DNA of 64,000 nucleotides from NCBI GenBank assembly GCA_020026175.1, contig JAHHQV010000005.1, positions 5,004 to 69,003 of the forward strand, read 5' to 3'. A program made the translations under genes and the position numbers. Positions 8,442 through 17,512 of the stretch are shown in pieces (the first letter of the stretch is position 1; the number at the start of each line of letters is the position of its first letter). Under the pieces are notes generated by a model. That model was not told where the DNA came from and did not search any database. It saw only the letters and a list, made by a program, of their open reading frames with translations. The DNA comes from Phocaeicola sp. (lineage in GTDB: Bacteria > Bacteroidota > Bacteroidia > Bacteroidales > Bacteroidaceae).

Positions 8442-9542
8442 TTACTTATGTGTTTCAACTATGCGTGTAGGAGCCATCTCTGCATTACGCTTTTCAGTTT
8501 GCTCAACCACATTTCTTGCAAGTTCAAGGAATGCCTGACCTGTAACAGAATTTTCTTCCAAAGCAACAGGGGTACCATTGTCTCCTCCTTCACAAATACT
8601 CTGAACAATAGGGATTTGGCCAAGCAAAGGAACATTCAGTTCTTCAGCCAATCTTTTTGTACCTTCTTTTCCGAACAGATAATATTTGTTTTCAGGAAGT
8701 TCGGCAGGAGTAAACCAAGCCATATTCTCAACAAGACCAAGAATAGGAACATTCACCTTGTCGTTCTGATACATATTAATACCCTTACGTGCATCAGCCA
8801 AAGCCACTTCCTGAGGTGTACTTACAATTACAGCCCCTGTAATGGCAAGGTTCTGCAACAAAGTAAGATGTATATCGCTTGTTCCTGGAGGTGTATCAAG
8901 AACAAAATAGTCAAGTTCTCCCCATTTAGCATCACCTACAAGTTGTTTCAAGGCATTACTTGCCATTGCTCCACGCCAAAGCGTAGCCTGCTCAGGGCTT
9001 ACAAAAAAACCAATAGATAGAATTTCTATTCCATATTTTTCTATTGGTACTATCAGATCTCTACCACCTACTTCCTCGGCATAAGGACGTGCATCTTCCA
9101 CCTGAAACATCTTAGGCACAGAAGGACCGAAAATATCTGCATCAAGCAATCCTACCTTATAACCTAGTTTTGAAAGAGCTACAGCAAGATTGGCAGCAAC
9201 AGTAGACTTACCTACTCCACCCTTACCCGAAGATACAGCAATAACATTCTTTATTTGTGGAAGCAGCTTTCCCGGTTCCGGACGTGCTGTTTGCTTGCTT
9301 TCAGTAGAAATTGTCACTTCCACATCCTTAGATACATACGTATGGATGGCTGTTTCAGCAGATTTCACTACCGATTTCATGAAAGGATCAGTAGGCTTAT
9401 CAAAAATGATAGAGAAACTAACCTTCATTCCATCAATACGCATATTATCGGCTATCATTTCAGCCTCAACAATATTCTTTCCATTACCTGGATAACGCAC
9501 TGTAGAGAGCGCCTCCATAATTAAGTTTGGATATAGTGTCAT
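8442..9542 (-). CDS. mrp: Mrp/NBP35-type P-loop ATPase, iron-sulfur cluster carrier
   Basis: Members of this family hold and deliver Fe-S clusters. The 366-residue protein begins with a DUF59/MIP18-like domain (about 1-90) followed by the ATPase: VSSGKGGVGKSTVAANLA (deviant Walker A, about 103-120), LLDADIFGPSVP, and LDTPPGTSDIHLTLLQ (switch II). In E. coli-type Mrp proteins the sequence after VENM carries a CPxC pair that binds the cluster; here it reads VENMAWFTPAELPENKYY with no cysteines, so the dimer-bridging Fe-S site seems to be missing. I recall other Bacteroidetes members looking like this. The gene follows trmB by 21 bases and ends at a clear terminator. Confidence 0.93.
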   Translation of the reverse strand: MTLYPNLIMEALSTVRYPGNGKNIVEAEMIADNMRIDGMKVSFSIIFDKPTDPFMKSVVKSAETAIHTYVSKDVEVTISTESKQTARPEPGKLLPQIKNVIAVSSGKGGVGKSTVAANLAVALSKLGYKVGLLDADIFGPSVPKMFQVEDARPYAEEVGGRDLIVPIEKYGIEILSIGFFVSPEQATLWRGAMASNALKQLVGDAKWGELDYFVLDTPPGTSDIHLTLLQNLAITGAVIVSTPQEVALADARKGINMYQNDKVNVPILGLVENMAWFTPAELPENKYYLFGKEGTKRLAEELNVPLLGQIPIVQSICEGGDNGTPVALEENSVTGQAFLELARNVVEQTEKRNAEMAPTRIVETHK

Positions 9543-9563
9543 GTCTTTAAAATATTATTTAAT

Positions 9564-10322
9564 TTACTTGCTCGTCTTCAAACCGCTTCTCTTAGAACGA
9601 TTGTAACTTCTATAATCATCAAGTTCTATCTCCACATCAGGCTCTTCCAGTTTTCCATCCTGAAGCAAACGGAATTTGATGTATTTTATATTCAGTCCGC
9701 GGTCAAGCCACTGCTGTTCATAATAAGTACGGATACTCAGAATATCATCATCCATGCCAGAATGATACAAGTCATCTGTTATAAAATCAACCGACAGACT
9801 GTTCTTTTCAATCATGTACTTAGTATATGTAAACATAAAGTTACTATCAGTTTTAAGATGAACGATACCATCTGGTACGAGGAATTTCCTATATCTTTCC
9901 ATAAAATAAGTGGAAGTAAGTCGTTTTGTAGCTTTTTTCATCTGAGGATCAGAAAATGTAAGCCATATTTCGCTAACTTCACCCTGTGCAAAAAAACGGT
10001 CTATAATCTCTATGTTTGTTCTCAGAAAAGCCACATTCTCAAGTCCTTCGTTAAGGGCATCTGTAGCTCCAGTCCACATACGGGCACCTTTTATATCTAC
10101 ACCGATAAAATTCTTGTTAGGATAACGTCTGGCCAAACCGACAGTATATTCTCCTCTACCACATCCCAGTTCCAGAACTATTGGGTTATCATTTTTGAAA
10201 AAATCCTTGTTCCAATTTCCTTTCATTTCAAAGTCCACTTCATCAACTACCGAATATGGATATTCGAACACATGCGGATATTCCGCCATATCTGCAAATT
10301 TAGCCAGTTTACCTTTTCCCAT
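9564..10322 (-). CDS. trmB: tRNA (guanine-N7-)-methyltransferase
   Basis: Methylates N7 of G46 in tRNA variable loops using S-adenosylmethionine. The 252-residue protein shows the family pattern: PIVLELGCGRGEYTVGLA (SAM-binding glycine motif), NFIGVDIKGARMWTGA, WLTFSDPQMKKATKRLTS (the conserved FPDPWPKxRH-like segment) and DGIVHLKTDSNFMFTYT. I chose Met at 10322 (MGKGKLAKFADM) because the 19 codons upstream (CHINYIYQ and so on) do not resemble the family. It is cotranscribed with mrp, 21 bases downstream. Confidence 0.95.
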   Translation of the reverse strand: MGKGKLAKFADMAEYPHVFEYPYSVVDEVDFEMKGNWNKDFFKNDNPIVLELGCGRGEYTVGLARRYPNKNFIGVDIKGARMWTGATDALNEGLENVAFLRTNIEIIDRFFAQGEVSEIWLTFSDPQMKKATKRLTSTYFMERYRKFLVPDGIVHLKTDSNFMFTYTKYMIEKNSLSVDFITDDLYHSGMDDDILSIRTYYEQQWLDRGLNIKYIKFRLLQDGKLEEPDVEIELDDYRSYNRSKRSGLKTSK

Positions 10323-10411
10323 TTCTTGATAAATATAATTTATATGGCAAAGATACAACTTTTTATCTATAAAAACCAATGTTTATGATTTTAGCCCATT
10401 ACACAAGCATA

Positions 10412-10834
10412 TCATATATTATTTATAATATGATGATATTCAATAAACAATTCCACAATAATGAAAATTACAAGGAAGCATCTATTATTGATATACGAAC
10501 AGGTCTTTTCATAAATTTTTATTGTATATATTCTCGAAAACATACAATCATACAAAACAAAAAAGAAGAGTATAAGAAACAAAGGAAATATAAGTACTAC
10601 ATTAGCATTATAATATATAGCATCTACAATATTACCACTGACAAGAGATTTGACTGCTCTGGTCATTCCGCAGCCTGGACATGGTATATTAAAAAATCTT
10701 TTTGTCGGACACAAGACAAAAGACTGTCCGACAAAAAGATTATAAACAAGCCATATTATTCCCGACAAATAGAATAATATAACAAATAAATAGAATTTGT
10801 AATATCTCCTAGATAATGGATGACAATTTTGCAT
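10412..10834 (-). CDS. DUF2752 membrane protein
   Basis: A small integral membrane protein (140 residues from this start, 147 from an upstream ATG at 10855). It has three hydrophobic segments and between the first two the signature CPTKRFFNIPCPGCGMTRA, which I recognise as the DUF2752 motif (C-x-x-T...PCPGCGMTR). Function is unknown; the cysteines suggest metal binding or redox chemistry. Its start overlaps the end of the upstream TM2 gene, so translation is probably coupled. DUF2752 and TM2 genes often neighbour each other in Bacteroidetes. The exact start is unsure. Confidence 0.85.
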   Translation of the reverse strand: MQNCHPLSRRYYKFYLFVILFYLSGIIWLVYNLFVGQSFVLCPTKRFFNIPCPGCGMTRAVKSLVSGNIVDAIYYNANVVLIFPLFLILFFFVLYDCMFSRIYTIKIYEKTCSYINNRCFLVIFIIVELFIEYHHIINNI

Positions 10835-11144
10835 AATTCTTTTCTTTGGTAGCATTTGATATCAAGAACCAATCTATAATAGCCCAGAACCCCAAACCAC
10901 CACAAGTCAAGAGCTTACCAACTCCCATTCCTGTATCTCCTATGAAGAAACGGTCAACACCATACACTCCAAGGAATATAGATAAAATCAAAGCTGTTGT
11001 AGGATTTTTAAATTGCATTGACGATAGAATAGCCCATTTGCTGTCATCTACAGTCATTAATCTCTCCCTTATAAACATAGCCTTTTCTTCTGGAAAATAT
11101 GAGCCATTGCTCATCATAAACATATCAACTTTCTGTGCTTCCAT
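10809..11144 (-). CDS. TM2-domain membrane protein (second copy)
   Basis: A 111-residue protein. Residues 1-45 are soluble (MEAQKVDMFMMSNGSYFPEE), then comes a TM2 domain of two helices: TTALILSIFLGVYGVDRFFIG, a glycine-rich turn with GVGKLLTCGGLGFWAIIDWF and a short tail. The VDRFFIG and TCGGLGFWAIID elements are the TM2 hallmark. The molecular function of TM2 proteins is unknown. It is a diverged tandem duplicate of the gene just upstream (11156-11491), with equal length and the same plan, separated by 11 bases, and overlaps the DUF2752 gene downstream. Confidence 0.9.
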   Translation of the reverse strand: MEAQKVDMFMMSNGSYFPEEKAMFIRERLMTVDDSKWAILSSMQFKNPTTALILSIFLGVYGVDRFFIGDTGMGVGKLLTCGGLGFWAIIDWFLISNATKEKNYAKLSSII

Positions 11145-11155
11145 AATTCTAAAAT

Positions 11156-11491
11156 TTAAATGACACTTATTATTTTTTTCAGATTGTACTTTTGTGTTAA
11201 TTTATAAATAAGAAAACAGTCTATAACAGCCCAAATTCCAAGCCCTCCACAAGTCAAAGTTTTAATAACTCCCAAGACTATATCTCCAATCATAAATCTG
11301 TCAATCCCTACAGGACCTGCAAAAATGGAAACAACCATTACAGTATTAGGATCCTGAAGTGATGAAGATATTACCATTTTCCAAGACAGTTCATCCAAGG
11401 ACTCTAAATATAGTCTTAATTGCGGAATGTCTTCATCGGCAAAAAAATGGCGATGTATAGCTATATATTCTTCAACCTTAATTTTATCCAT
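11156..11491 (-). CDS. TM2-domain membrane protein (first copy)
   Basis: From Met at 11491 (MDKIKVEEYIAIHRHFF) this is 111 residues, the same length as the next gene, which supports this start over an ATG 20 codons upstream lying inside ilvE. The N-terminal half is soluble and contains DIPQLRLYLESLDELSW; the C-terminal half is a TM2 domain (VMVVSIFAGPVGIDRFMIG, then LTCGGLGIWAVIDCFLI). It lies 38 bases after the ilvE stop and may share its transcript. Function unknown. Confidence 0.88.
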   Translation of the reverse strand: MDKIKVEEYIAIHRHFFADEDIPQLRLYLESLDELSWKMVISSSLQDPNTVMVVSIFAGPVGIDRFMIGDIVLGVIKTLTCGGLGIWAVIDCFLIYKLTQKYNLKKIISVI

Positions 11492-11529
11492 AAATATACC
11501 TAAAGAGGTATTTTTTTTCGTTGTATATT

Positions 11530-12549
11530 TTATTCTATCATCATCACCCATCCGTATGGATCAGTTTCATCACCATATTGTATTGCACGAAGCTTGTTAT
11601 AAAGCTTTTCAGAAACAGGTCCTGGCTTTCCATCCTTCGCAATGACATACGATTTATCATTTTCCAAATCATCAATACGTTCAATAGGACTGATTACAGC
11701 AGCTGTTCCACATGCTCCGGCTTCTTCGAATGTTTCAAGTTCTTCTTCAGGAATAGGACGACGCTCAACCTTCATTCCCATATCTTCAGCAAGTTGCATC
11801 AAGCTTCTGTTTGTTATAGAAGGAAGTATCGAAGTTGAAAGAGGAGTTATATATGTGTTATCTTTTATACCAAAGAAATTTGCAGCACCACATTCGTCAA
11901 TATATTTCTTTTCCTTTGCATCAAGATAGAATTCGCTGGCATATCCTGCATCATGTGCCATTTTGTTTGCACGCAAGCTGGCAGCATAATTACCCCCTAC
12001 TTTATAAGTACCTGTACCAAGAGGAGCAGCACGGTCAAACTGACGGATAATGACATAAGGATTGGTAGCAAAACCACCCTTGAAGTAAGGACCTACCGGA
12101 GTGACGAATATCACAAACAGATATTCATTTGCAGGATGAACACCTACTTGCGCTCCTGTACCAATCAACAAAGGACGTATATATAGAGATGCTCCACTTT
12201 CATAAGGAGGAATGAATCTTTCATTTGCCTTTACTACCTTACGTACAGCTTCGCAGAACAATTCGGTAGGCAATTCAGGCATAAGAATACCATTACAAGT
12301 ACCCTGCAAACGTTCAGCATTGGCTTCTGGACGGAAAACACGTATCTTACCATCCTTGCCACGATAAGCCTTCAAGCCCTCGAAAGCCTCCTGACCATAG
12401 TGAAGGCATGTAGCTGCCATATGGATATTAAGTGTTTCTTCCGAACAAAGTTCCAATTCCCCCCATTTGCCGTCACGATAGTAGCAACGTACATTGTAAT
12501 CGGTTTTAATATAACCGAAAGACAGATTCGTCCAATCAATTTCTTTCAT
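11530..12549 (-). CDS. ilvE: Branched-chain amino acid aminotransferase
   Basis: Transfers the amino group between glutamate and leucine, isoleucine or valine, a pyridoxal-phosphate class IV transaminase of the cytosol. The 339-residue protein has the group II family pattern: GQEAFEGLKAYRGKDG, FRPEANAERLQGTC, PLLIGTGAQVGVHP, GTYKVGGNYAASL with the PLP-binding lysine, YIDECGAANFFG, and ACGTAAVISPI near the C-terminus. Length is normal. A good promoter lies upstream (12599-12606); TM2 genes follow. Confidence 0.97.
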   Translation of the reverse strand: MKEIDWTNLSFGYIKTDYNVRCYYRDGKWGELELCSEETLNIHMAATCLHYGQEAFEGLKAYRGKDGKIRVFRPEANAERLQGTCNGILMPELPTELFCEAVRKVVKANERFIPPYESGASLYIRPLLIGTGAQVGVHPANEYLFVIFVTPVGPYFKGGFATNPYVIIRQFDRAAPLGTGTYKVGGNYAASLRANKMAHDAGYASEFYLDAKEKKYIDECGAANFFGIKDNTYITPLSTSILPSITNRSLMQLAEDMGMKVERRPIPEEELETFEEAGACGTAAVISPIERIDDLENDKSYVIAKDGKPGPVSEKLYNKLRAIQYGDETDPYGWVMMIE

Positions 12550-12598
12550 AACGTTCTATAGTATTTAATATTTCAGTAATCATTTTTTTGATTAATGG

Positions 12599-12606
12599 CA
12601 AATGTA
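12599..12606 (-). promoter_or_regulatory. Candidate promoter of ilvE
   Basis: Minus-strand TACATTTG matches the -7 consensus, and a TTGG lies 19 bases upstream at the expected -33 place. It is about 50 bases before the ilvE ATG. Confidence 0.65.
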
Positions 12607-12719
12607 AGATTTAAATATACATATTCCAACAATTATCCTTATTTTGTTTGCATATTAACACCATTACATCTTTAATCGCAAACATAATATTTGCAATTTC
12701 TCATCAAACCATAAAAAAA

Positions 12720-12923
12720 TCATAACTCTTTGTCTTCTTCAAGCATCTTCTTTATATCAGCATCAGCCTTATAAAGTTTGTCTCTACAGAATTTGATAAG
12801 TTTTTGAGCTTCCTTTATATTATCGCCAAGCTGGTCTATATCCAGTTCATTACTCTCTATTTTTGAAACTATAATTTCCAGTTTCTTCATTGCTTCCGAG
12901 TATGTTTCCTTTTTCACTGCCAT
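12720..12923 (-). CDS. xseB: Exodeoxyribonuclease VII small subunit
   Basis: A 67-residue helical protein beginning MAVKKETYSEAMKKLEIIV with SKIESNELDIDQLGDNIKEA, the standard XseB pattern. It forms a complex with the large subunit encoded 28 bases upstream and degrades single-stranded DNA. Length is normal. No clear terminator was found after it. Confidence 0.95.
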   Translation of the reverse strand: MAVKKETYSEAMKKLEIIVSKIESNELDIDQLGDNIKEAQKLIKFCRDKLYKADADIKKMLEEDKEL

Positions 12924-12951
12924 ATCTCTAAATATTTAAAATGATAATTTA

Positions 12952-14250
12952 CTAACTTACTACACTCTTGAATTTCCCATTAGCTACAATAGTTTCTATC
13001 TCATCACCTTTCTTCAAAGACGATACATCCACAACAGCCTTACCATCCTTTACGGTTATACTGTATCCCCTCTTCAACAACAATTCAGGTGAAGAAGCCT
13101 TAATCTTTTCGTCCATTATTTCAAGACGATGGCTTTCTTTCTGGACAAGTAGCTTCACAGAAGACAAAACTCTAGGCATTATCTCAAGCCTGTATTTTTC
13201 GCGCAACAACCTGTTTTGCCATGACATGGATATCCTTGAATTGAATTTCTCTAACTTCATCGACTCTTTTTGCAGACTTGATTGTACTACCGATGGAATA
13301 CGTGCCACCAACCTTTCCAATCTGTCCTTTTCATCTCGTACCATCATAGGCACCTCATTATTTATATACTCTGCAAATTTTTCAAGTTGGCTAGCAGTAA
13401 CTATAGTATGATTTATGATAAATTCGGCAGCAGCCGTAGGTGTCTTCACTCTTGTATGCGAAATCATATCTATTACCGTATCATCTCTTTCGTGACCTAT
13501 ACCTGTTATGATAGGAAGAGGGAACTGTGCACAATGAGATGCAAGATTGTATGTATCAAACCCCGACAAATCGGAAGTAGCCCCTCCTCCTCTTATTATT
13601 ACCACTACATCCCATTTGTCATAATCCTTATATACTTCCTCCAAAGCCGAAATGATGGAAGATTCCACCTTTTCACCTTGCATTACTGCAGGAAATAATC
13701 TGGCATTATAGGAAAATCCATACCTGTTGCTGTAAAGCTGGTTGCAAAAATCACCGTAGCCGGCAGCTGTAGCAGAAGAAACAACCGCTATATTATGCAC
13801 AAAAAGAGGCAGTTCGAGTTCTTTATTGAGTGTAAGTATTCCATCTTCATCCAACTTCCTCAAAATTTCCTTTCTCCTGCGTGCCATATCACCTATAGTA
13901 TAAGTAGGGTCTATGTCTACTACAGTTAAAGAATATCCATAAAGTTCATGAAAATCTACCGTAACCTTCACAAGCACATTTATACCTGAGACAAAAGCCT
14001 GACCTGTCTCACGCTCGAAAAAAGGACGAAGTCTTGAAAATACATTACTCCATATCATACCTCGTGCCTTAGCTATGAGAGAATTGCTATGAGGATCTTT
14101 CTGCACGAACTCCATATAGCAATGTCCGGAATAATTTGAACGGACATCGCTCAATTCAGCTTGAACCCAACACTCATCGGGCATAATAGTACGTACTCCA
14201 CGTCTCACTATGGAGTTCAGTTCATAAAGAGAAAGTGCTTTTTGTTCCAT
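12952..14250 (-). CDS. xseA: Exodeoxyribonuclease VII large subunit
   Basis: The catalytic subunit that cuts single-stranded DNA from both ends into oligonucleotides. The 432-residue protein has an N-terminal OB fold (about 5-105, ending VDFHELYGYSLTVVDIDP), the catalytic domain with VVIIRGGGATSDLSGFDTY and PLPIITGIGHERDDTVIDM (about 205-260), a long helical region rich in Lys/Glu/Arg (about 290-390), and a C-terminal LLKRGYSITVKDGK segment. It is four bases from the subtilase gene upstream and followed by xseB, so all three appear to be one operon. Confidence 0.97.
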   Translation of the reverse strand: MEQKALSLYELNSIVRRGVRTIMPDECWVQAELSDVRSNYSGHCYMEFVQKDPHSNSLIAKARGMIWSNVFSRLRPFFERETGQAFVSGINVLVKVTVDFHELYGYSLTVVDIDPTYTIGDMARRRKEILRKLDEDGILTLNKELELPLFVHNIAVVSSATAAGYGDFCNQLYSNRYGFSYNARLFPAVMQGEKVESSIISALEEVYKDYDKWDVVVIIRGGGATSDLSGFDTYNLASHCAQFPLPIITGIGHERDDTVIDMISHTRVKTPTAAAEFIINHTIVTASQLEKFAEYINNEVPMMVRDEKDRLERLVARIPSVVQSSLQKESMKLEKFNSRISMSWQNRLLREKYRLEIMPRVLSSVKLLVQKESHRLEIMDEKIKASSPELLLKRGYSITVKDGKAVVDVSSLKKGDEIETIVANGKFKSVVS

Positions 14251-14253
14251 ATA

Positions 14254-15624
14254 CTACTTGTTTTTCCTTTCAAGTCCCAGTTTATATGCCTTCCACATAT
14301 CTGTAACTCCATATCCGAATATATTGTCGGGATAATCATATCTGTCAGAAGACCGGTGTACCACATCTATGATTTCCTTAACAGTAAGCCACGGACAAGC
14401 CTCCCATAAACAAGTAACCAATCCGCAAAATACCGGACAAGAAAAAGAAGTGCCATTACCATATGCAGTACCCCCATTGGTTCCGGCAACTCCTGTACGG
14501 AATCCAACAGCCATTACATCAGGCTTTATTCTGCCATCCACAGTATTGCCAACAGAAGAGAAATCCGTATTCACTCCATCAACATCTACTGCACCTACAG
14601 TCAATATACCAAAAGCATCACCTGGAGGAGTTATCTTTTTCCAAGTAGAAGCTCCTGAGTTTCCTGCACTACACACCACAAGTATACCCTTGTCTGCAGC
14701 CATAGAAGCTGAAGCAGACATCAACGATGTACATCCATCCAGTTGTCTGTAGTTATAATTATATTCAGGATTATCAAACGCATAATATCCTAAAGAGGTG
14801 TTTACCACATCTACGCCTACACTGTCAGCAAATTCTATTGCAGCAGCCCAATAATCCTCCTCAACTGGCTGCTCTGTATCGTTGTCTTCGCTTCTAAGCA
14901 ACCAATAAGATGCTTCGGGTGCAGTTCCTACCATAACATGCGGCTTGTTTACAGCCATACACGAAAACACCTTCAGTCCATGATTATGTTCAGCATAAAT
15001 ATCCGAATCTGGATTTACAAAGTCTTTTGTACCTAAAATCCTCGACTTCTTGAAAAACTTAATTCTGTCTACATTATAGAATCCGGCATCTATAACAGCT
15101 ACATGCATACCATCTCCCTTGAAACCTGCAAGATGAAGGCTGTCTCCATTATGCATACGTATCTGCTCGGCTGCAACACCATAATAGTCGTCAATCTTGT
15201 TATATTCGTTTGTAACTTCCTTCTTCCTGTCTTTTTTAACAGAACTGTCTGTTTCGGAAGATACCCACACCTGCTTTACGCTCTCGACAAAATCATTCTT
15301 CAAAAATTCTACAGCCATTTTCTCGTCTGGAACCTTTACAAGCAACGTATTATTCCATTTACTTGTAAGAAGCACTTTTCCGCCTTGTTCTGATATTCTA
15401 TCAATATAAACCTTACATACAGGAAAGTCGGTAGAATCTATTTTAAGTCCTTGTCGTTTTCTTCTTTCTATTGCTCTATCAGACAAAAACTCTTTCGGAT
15501 TTTCCGTTGTACAAGTGGTATGTCTTTTATCTTTAAGCTGAACTCTATACTTATATGTTTTTGAATTTGCAACGACACTAACTAATCCTAAGAAAACTAT
15601 AACAAAAATCAAACGTAATTTCAT
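14254..15624 (-). CDS. Secreted S8 (subtilisin-like) serine peptidase
   Basis: A 456-residue exported protease with a signal peptide (about 1-21), a propeptide-like region (about 25-130) and a peptidase S8 domain. The catalytic triad is complete: Asp179 in HVAVIDAGF, His215 in AEHNHGLKV and Ser393 in GNGTSFSCPVF, with oxyanion Asn322 in CSAGNSG. There is no C-terminal sorting domain. It heads an operon with xseA and xseB; a link between an exported protease and exonuclease VII is not obvious, so this may be only shared transcription. A TAAGTTTG element lies about 30 bases upstream. Confidence 0.93.
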   Translation of the reverse strand: MKLRLIFVIVFLGLVSVVANSKTYKYRVQLKDKRHTTCTTENPKEFLSDRAIERRKRQGLKIDSTDFPVCKVYIDRISEQGGKVLLTSKWNNTLLVKVPDEKMAVEFLKNDFVESVKQVWVSSETDSSVKKDRKKEVTNEYNKIDDYYGVAAEQIRMHNGDSLHLAGFKGDGMHVAVIDAGFYNVDRIKFFKKSRILGTKDFVNPDSDIYAEHNHGLKVFSCMAVNKPHVMVGTAPEASYWLLRSEDNDTEQPVEEDYWAAAIEFADSVGVDVVNTSLGYYAFDNPEYNYNYRQLDGCTSLMSASASMAADKGILVVCSAGNSGASTWKKITPPGDAFGILTVGAVDVDGVNTDFSSVGNTVDGRIKPDVMAVGFRTGVAGTNGGTAYGNGTSFSCPVFCGLVTCLWEACPWLTVKEIIDVVHRSSDRYDYPDNIFGYGVTDMWKAYKLGLERKNK

Positions 15625-15652
15625 CTTCTATACCTCTTTAATTTGCGAGTTG

Positions 15653-15660
15653 CAAACTTA
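15653..15660 (-). promoter_or_regulatory. Candidate -7 element of the subtilase-xseAB operon
   Basis: Minus-strand TAAGTTTG fits TAnnTTTG and lies 29 bases before the subtilase ATG. No convincing -33 TTTG is seen. Confidence 0.45.
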
Positions 15661-15828
15661 CGGAAAATCTCTGGAATATCCACCGAATTGCAGCAGATTA
15701 ATGTAACAGAACAGTTTAAGAAACACTTCTACCAGTTATCTCATATATACAAGAAAAGCCTTATACAATTTCAAGACAAATATAAGAGCTGATTTTCTCA
15801 GTCCTAACCTTAATAAAATAGTCTAACA

Positions 15829-15860
15829 ATTGGTCATATTATTTTTTTTCCGTATCTTTA
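15829..15860 (+). promoter_or_regulatory. Candidate promoter of the TonB-C/WG operon
   Basis: A TTGG near 15830 is followed after 19 bases by TATCTTTA (15853-15860), one mismatch from TAnnTTTG, 22 bases before the ATG at 15883. Confidence 0.5.
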
Positions 15861-15882
15861 AACATCATCAAAATGAAAGGTT

Positions 15883-17505
15883 ATGAAAAAGTTCATGTTA
15901 ATATTTTTCTCATTAATCGTTATCAACAATCTTGACTCACAAAACAACGATTATACAGACATGTATGCATTGCTTGAAAACAAAATCTGGAAGGTACAAC
16001 TACCAAAAGGCAAACAATATGCTATGGAGATGGAGTTTCGTGATGCAGGATTGAAAAAGACTTTTTTATATGATGAGAAACAAACAGAAAAATTTTATTC
16101 TTATTCCTTGTGTGTAGATACAATCAAGGTTTTTGATTCAGGAGAAAGGTATATAATTCAAGAACTAACAGACAATACCTTGGTTTTCCGGTATTTACCG
16201 GACAGCTTGACAATTGGAGTCGGTTCTGTAAGATGTGTAACAGACAACAGTATTGAAGGACAGCGTAAGAATGAAGAACGTCTGGACAGTATCTGGCGTA
16301 AAGAGGATATTTGGAACAAAGGCGTAGCAAAGATAACCGGAGAACCTGTTAAGGATTTATCGACGATAGAACCTCCCCGATGGGCAGGGTGGGATTATGA
16401 CCTGACAAAATACTATGTTTCCCAAATGAAATACCCAGAAGAATTGCTAAAAAAGAATATAGCAGGTTATTCTGTAGTGATGTTTGCCATTGATACATTG
16501 GGAATGCCACGATGGACAAATATTTTAACAACTATACATAAAGAGTTTGATAAGGAAGTCATCAGACTGACCAAGAATCTTCCACACTGCCTGCCATGCC
16601 GCAACAAGAACGGAAAGCGGATGAAATGTCTATACACGGTATATGTTCCATTCTTGCCACAACACTATAGAGACAGAGTTAAAAAAGACAGTATTTGGGA
16701 AGACGAACAGAAACATTGCTTTGTTGAATGGGAATCACCTTCTCGTTTCCTGGACGGGAATAAAAATACTATACAAAATTATATAGACGAAAGACTTGAG
16801 TATGACCAGAGTTTGTTAGGTAATAAAGAACAGGTGAGAGGATTTTATAAAATAACAATAAATTCATATGGAGAAGTATCCGAAGTAGATGTTTTCCATA
16901 GCTGCGGCATACAGGAGTGGGACGCACAAGTAATGGACATTATCAAAGGTATGCCCCGATGGACACCTGCAATCAGCTATTATGGCAAAAACAAATACCA
17001 GGAGTCTATATGGACCATTAACGTTTTCTTCAAGAAGACAAAAGAGCAACTAATTGCTCATACATTTGAAAAACAACTTGAAACAGGTGTCCCCATATGC
17101 TTCCTGAATGAGCAGGGCGATACCATTGTGCCATACGGCAAATATAAATTCTGTCAAAATAATTGCGTCAAAAATTTAGTCTTTGCATACGAGAACAAAG
17201 AAGACGCACGGATTGTCTGTCTGAATAGTCAAGGTAAAGAACTGTTCTACGTCTTCCAGTATGACAACGGACCAGATAAACTTCGGGAAGGACTGTTACG
17301 TATAATGGACGAAAACGGACTGATTGGTTTTGCCGATTATTTAGGGAATGTAGTGATAAAACCTCAATTCAGATTTGCCTTTCCTTTTGAAAACGGCAAG
17401 GCAAAGGTTACATTTTCAGGAGAAAATAAAGCAGTCCACGATTCTAATTACTGGGATAGTTCTGATTGGTATTATATAGATAAAAATGGTAAAATATTAA
17501 ATTAG
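15883..17505 (+). CDS. Exported protein with two TonB-C-like domains and WG-type repeats
   Basis: A 540-residue protein with a short signal peptide. About residues 165-265 read as a TonB C-terminal domain (QMKYPEELLKKNIAGYSVVM, then IDTLGMPRW and LPHCLPCRNKNGKRMKCLYTV). About 300-390 repeat the plan (GFYKITINSYGEVSEVDVF, then MPRWTPAISYYGK). From about 450 come WG-repeat-like units (LRIMDENGLIGFADYLGNVV with KPQF, then WYYIDKNGKIL). There is no membrane anchor or proline-rich linker, so it is not a normal TonB energy transducer; the domains probably bind other proteins in the periplasm or at the surface. It starts a tight plus-strand operon, with the next gene seven bases later. Function unknown. 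Confidence 0.75.
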   Translation: MKKFMLIFFSLIVINNLDSQNNDYTDMYALLENKIWKVQLPKGKQYAMEMEFRDAGLKKTFLYDEKQTEKFYSYSLCVDTIKVFDSGERYIIQELTDNTLVFRYLPDSLTIGVGSVRCVTDNSIEGQRKNEERLDSIWRKEDIWNKGVAKITGEPVKDLSTIEPPRWAGWDYDLTKYYVSQMKYPEELLKKNIAGYSVVMFAIDTLGMPRWTNILTTIHKEFDKEVIRLTKNLPHCLPCRNKNGKRMKCLYTVYVPFLPQHYRDRVKKDSIWEDEQKHCFVEWESPSRFLDGNKNTIQNYIDERLEYDQSLLGNKEQVRGFYKITINSYGEVSEVDVFHSCGIQEWDAQVMDIIKGMPRWTPAISYYGKNKYQESIWTINVFFKKTKEQLIAHTFEKQLETGVPICFLNEQGDTIVPYGKYKFCQNNCVKNLVFAYENKEDARIVCLNSQGKELFYVFQYDNGPDKLREGLLRIMDENGLIGFADYLGNVVIKPQFRFAFPFENGKAKVTFSGENKAVHDSNYWDSSDWYYIDKNGKILN

Positions 17506-17512
17506 TGAATTT

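Noticed and set aside
8436..9020. Plus-strand open frame of 194 codons inside mrp
   Set aside because: Antisense to mrp and its terminator side; no motif.
12633..12719. GCAAA...TTTGC symmetry after xseB as a terminator
   Set aside because: The stem is only five or six bases and is not followed by a T-run.
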